Shown here in pieces: positions 60,901 to 64,000 of a stretch of DNA of 64,000 bases. Location: the NCBI GenBank assembly GCA_002633005.1, contig NMRA01000456.1, forward strand, positions 187,147 through 251,146, in the 5' to 3' direction. The translations under genes were made by a program, and so were the position numbers. The DNA comes from Phoronis australis. Lineage: Eukaryota > Phoronida > Phoronidae. The notes beneath the pieces were generated by a model. The model was not told the origin of the DNA. It saw only the letters and a list, made by a program, of their open reading frames with translations, and ran no database searches. Within the stretch, counting starts at the first letter, position 1. Each line of letters begins with the position of its first letter.

Positions 60901-62389
60901 TCGCAAAAGGCGTCCATGAAGCCTCCCAACAGCGGGTCGTCGACTGGGCCATAAATCCGCGCGTGCACTTTAGCCACGATCCCATCAACGTGGTCGAGGT
61001 AATCGTGCAATACAACCATCCAAAAGACATTCCAGAAATAGCCATATCTAAAAGATTGACGAGTTTCCTATAATCAAACATTCTTAGATAAGTTCACATA
61101 TTTTGGAAATACTCCAAACTTTAAGTCGCTTTCGAGATGTTTTTTATTATCCATTTTGGTGCTCTCGGGCGAGAGCGGCATATCAAACTGTAGTCCCTTC
61201 AGCCCAGTGATCAAGAGCCTGCCTTAGTGTATTGGGCACGAGGTTCCCCACCTCAAGTGCATTATCGGAAAAAAAACACTTTTTGTGATAACAACACTAG
61301 GTCGGATATGAACTGAGAACCTCCGCTGCCGCAACCAAACGCTCTGTTGGCTGAATTAAATCTCAAACGTGAGAGAAATTTAAGCGTATTTGACTGGTCA
61401 TGAGTCAACGACCTTGATTTTAGCACTGTCTGGCAGAAAACGGCCATAACTGGCGATTTGATTTGAAATAAAATCACAAAATACAACAGATTTTATTGTT
61501 GTATATGTCTGGTCCTTGCTAATAACTTCAACAAGTCTATCCCATCCATTTCACTTTCATTGAAAACCTCTTCGAAGAAACACCAGGCGACCACTTAACG
61601 GCGAGATTTCATCAAATTAAACCGTATAGTAGCACCGGTTTTTCCTACTTTTACACGACAAAAAAGCTCTTGACACGGAATGAGTTGACACGGTGCGAGT
61701 TGATCCATGTCCGTATATATCAATGGAGTTGTCACATTTACTCCAAACTTTCGAAAGTTGATGTTCCACGCGGTCGTAGTTTTCGGTTTTTAATAGTTTT
61801 AATCTAGTTCAGGATGACCATTAACAGGTACTAAATCACAATCGAATGTTACTGCTTCCGCGTGCCTCCAGTTTTAACAGTGAAGCTATGGAAGTAGAAC
61901 ACATGTGAGATACTTACTTAAGACAGACTGCTATTGGTATGATCAGAATGGTCCTCGCCCATGAAACAATATTTGCGGAGAAAACTGTGCGGGAAGCTCC
62001 GTTTTCAGCCCCGCAGGAAAGTAATATTATTGGGGGGGGGGGGGGGGGGGTGGGGGGTGGNTGTTTTACTCTGCAACATAGCTCGTGGCGTACCCCGGGC
62101 AAAATAGATTACGATAAATGCTGATAGTTCTCGGTATCTTGGCAACAACAGGAGCCGTCACCAGTTGTATTGGTGTATACACGAAGACGTCATACCAATT
62201 AACCTGAAAATGAAAACAAGTGACTGATCGTTACAATTTTCTGGTACAAATCCCCTGGCTTTAATTTGAATTAGAAATTGGGATGAGGTTAATTAACACA
62301 AAGAATGCAAACACTTAACTTACCAGCACAAACAGCAGTCTCTCGATGATACGTACAAGCCAAACAACTGCTTTCAGAGGATGAGTCAT
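54985..62389 (-). CDS. Bifunctional CDP-alcohol phosphatidyltransferase and cytidylyltransferase fusion
   Basis: Coding exons in order: 62389-62324, 62203-62113, 61984-61918, 61047-60897, 60615-60461, 59322-59159, 58759-58551, 57418-57297, 56265-56058, 55669-55562, 55269-54985. Phases agree across all joins, giving 541 aa. Residues 1-300 form a membrane domain. NIVSWARTILIIPIAV and YLDHVDGIVAK with GGFMDAFCDK fit the CDP-alcohol phosphatidyltransferase signature, with Asp 93, 96, 120, 124 present, but Lys101 where Arg is usual and about six extra residues before G116. A hydrophilic Ser-rich linker (302-375) follows. Residues 380-512 are an HxGH cytidylyltransferase: GCFDLFHRGH (389-398), STEKR, YVRGDD (474-479), YTQGISSS (500-507). 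By family knowledge the C-terminal domain would make a CDP-alcohol from CTP and the N-terminal domain would transfer its phospho-headgroup to a lipid. The alcohol is unknown; ethanolamine phosphate is one candidate. The exon at 57,418 and the short-donor joins are the least certain. Confidence 0.85.
60062..60310. repeat. MITE with GGGCC ends in a fusion-gene intron
   Basis: The left end is GGGCCCGTTCCCACAAAACT, then GACTTAG. The reverse complement of the right end is GGGCCTGATTTAAGAAACTG, then ACTTAAG. The interior is AT-rich with several CTTAA motifs, about 250 bp, and no ORF. Confidence 0.7.
62033..62071. repeat. Poly-G tract with an ambiguous base
   Basis: A run of G interrupted by two Ts and one N (62,071) lies in the intron between exons 2 and 3 of the fusion gene. 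Length is unreliable. A similar poly-C/poly-G junction lies at 63,308-63,324. Confidence 0.8.
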
Positions 62390-63490
62390 GGTTGTTTCAC
62401 GATTGGTTACCTAAAACAAACAATTATAAATGAATAGACCCTCTTCGAAACGAAATAAAAAATGATAGAGCTGATCTGAGGAACGACACTTGGCGAAATC
62501 GACCGAACACGTAAATTCGAGTACGAAGGCAGCAACACCAAGGACGATCACTATGACGACCCTTATACCTGGACGCCTACGGCGATAGCAAAAACGACAT
62601 CGAAGACTATTGACTACACAGCAATCGAAACTTTTCGACAATGTAAACCCCGACAGCAATGACAGCATGCACTACCGAAGGCGACACTGATGCCAACCCC
62701 AGCACCAATTATACCACTTAATGACGCAGATGATGCCGTATTGTACGCGATTAATTCAACATTTTGAAGTACCAGTCGTCTAAACCCACTCAGTCAACAG
62801 ACTTCGAAAATGGACGAGAAACTTTTATGCAAACATGAAGGTTTTACAGAGTAAATTGATTAAGATTTCAAAACCAAGAGAACAGTTTTTTGGAAATGCA
62901 GAATTAGTTCTCCAGGTACCCTTCTCTAGAAAGTGATAATGGAGTAATCTGTCGCTCCGTCTCTATTTTTGAAAATGTACATCACTATATGAACTTGACG
63001 GAGATGAACCTAATGCTAGCATCAATTGCTGCAATGGTTCATTAGTGTCTGATTTATATGTTTATGTGTCAACGAAAATCGACCGATTCATTGACGAATT
63101 TTTATAATTAGAAGGTAATCTTGTAGGAAATTGATGATGCTTCAGTGAACTTATGTACACAGAACTTCGGGGAAATCTCTATTATCTGACCTCAAACAGC
63201 TTAGTGAACTTGACGATGTATTTGCCAGTCTGAAAAAGTCTAATAAAATGGTGTTTCCGTGAATTTTGACATTGATGACATTATGTCAGTTCTATAGTAG
63301 TTGCGACCCCCCCCCCCCGGGGGAGGGCCAAGCACCAGAAACTTGTTTTAATATGCGTTCTTCAACAGAACGTATTTTTGAACACTGTTTTAGGCAACAT
63401 ACTAATAAAACCACTTCCTGATAAAACGCATCCTAACTGAAAGTTATTGCGTGCGTATCGATCTCGACTTCCGTCGTGTTCTGGGCAAAA
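62390..63490. promoter_or_regulatory. Intergenic region upstream of the fusion gene
   Basis: This stretch lies upstream of the minus-strand fusion gene and of the possible plus-strand ORF at 63,491. I see no exon here. It should hold the fusion-gene promoter and 5' UTR, but no specific element could be assigned. Confidence 0.4.
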
Positions 63491-63796
63491 ATGGGGTATG
63501 TCAACGAAAACGTCGCAGTATCCGCTATGAACGGGTGGCGGTTGAAATTTCGTATAGCGGTAGGACCCGTACTAGACGATTTAGAGCGTAATGTGATGGA
63601 AAATGTGATCGTGACGAAAAGAAATAGGCAATCAGAGATTAAGAAGTTACAGGCTGTACGAAAATTTCATGTTAGTCAGCAGATAAGAAATGCGGCCTGT
63701 ACCTGCGAACAAACAAAATTCTTCACAATTGAGACAGACATACTTAGGGAAATTTATTTTGTCAAGTATCTGCCAATGGCAAAAACGTTAACGCGA
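63491..63796 (+). CDS. Hypothetical 102-codon ORF, possible first exon
   Basis: The ORF starts MGYVNENVAVSAMNGWRLKF, is basic and hydrophilic, and ends at a TGA at 63,797. In the same frame, after CAA and TAG, reading reopens at 63,806 and stays open to 63,940, where CGCAG|GTGAGT is a strong donor. I recognise no family. It may be an exon of a gene leaving the window on the right, or a decayed coding sequence with two stops. Confidence 0.35.
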
Positions 63797-63805
63797 TGAC
63801 AATAG

Positions 63806-63940
63806 GAGGAAAACCAAGGTTTCATAGAAAACGAACAAATATGGCTATGTTATGCAAGGAGACTTTGGAAACCATGGTATCCAAGGCTGAAATGTGAAAC
63901 GCCAACATCATTACATGTACTAACAAAGCAACCAATGCGC
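63806..63940 (+). CDS. Candidate exon ending at a strong donor
   Basis: The 45-codon frame includes EENQGFIENEQIWLCYARRL and ends in QPMRA plus one base before GTGAGT. It is in frame with the ORF at 63,491 but separated by TGA and TAG. The upstream acceptor is weak (ACAATAG, no pyrimidine tract). Function unknown. Confidence 0.3.
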
Positions 63941-64000
63941 GCAGGTGAGTTGTTATTGATACGAGAGGCTGAGAAGCCTGGAATGATGCATAAATTGAGT

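Noticed and set aside
62033-62071. G-quadruplex regulatory element
   Set aside because: The poly-G run contains an N and is probably of unreliable length, so no structure claim is justified.

Overview
The window is animal genomic DNA. It is AT-rich, the genes are split into many short GT-AG exons (one GC-AG intron), and the gaps are full of small repeats. No bacterial or viral gene organisation is present. Gene content and intron density fit a marine invertebrate such as a hemichordate, lancelet or cnidarian, but I cannot place the species. I rebuilt four multi-exon genes by following splice sites and reading phase.

Layout, left to right. 1-10.6 kb is mostly repeats. It ends in the first coding exon of an unidentified minus-strand gene (10,577-10,706), and a possible tail-anchor last exon lies at 5,287-5,356. 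RNF212, a meiotic RING/SUMO-ligase-like protein, runs on plus from 11,134 to 22,467 (14 coding exons, 313 aa). TBC1D31, a centriolar-satellite protein with WD repeats, a TBC domain and a coiled coil, runs on minus from 41,698 to 22,744 (23 coding exons, about 1,054 aa). DERL1 (Derlin-1, ER quality control) runs on plus from 44,286 to 54,409 (7 exons, 253 aa), and its exon 2-3 cassette is present twice around an assembly gap. A 541-aa minus-strand gene (62,389-54,985, 10 coding exons) joins a membrane CDP-alcohol phosphatidyltransferase domain to a C-terminal HxGH cytidylyltransferase domain. The last kilobase holds a weakly supported plus-strand ORF.

Neighbouring genes alternate in direction: RNF212 and the unknown gene are head to head, RNF212 and TBC1D31 tail to tail, TBC1D31 and DERL1 head to head, DERL1 and the fusion gene tail to tail. 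The head-to-head TBC1D31/DERL1 pair is also adjacent in human 8q24.13, so it looks like old microsynteny around a shared promoter.

The most interesting item is the fusion enzyme. One chain appears to carry both the step that makes a CDP-alcohol and the step that transfers its headgroup, two reactions that animals normally do with separate proteins. Second is the repeat biology: truncated pseudo-exon copies just upstream of DERL1 exons 2 and 5, a foldback element with arms built of about 20-bp repeats, several MITEs, a MITE nested in a tRNA-derived SINE, and a 19-bp minisatellite carrying an AP-1 site in nearly every unit.
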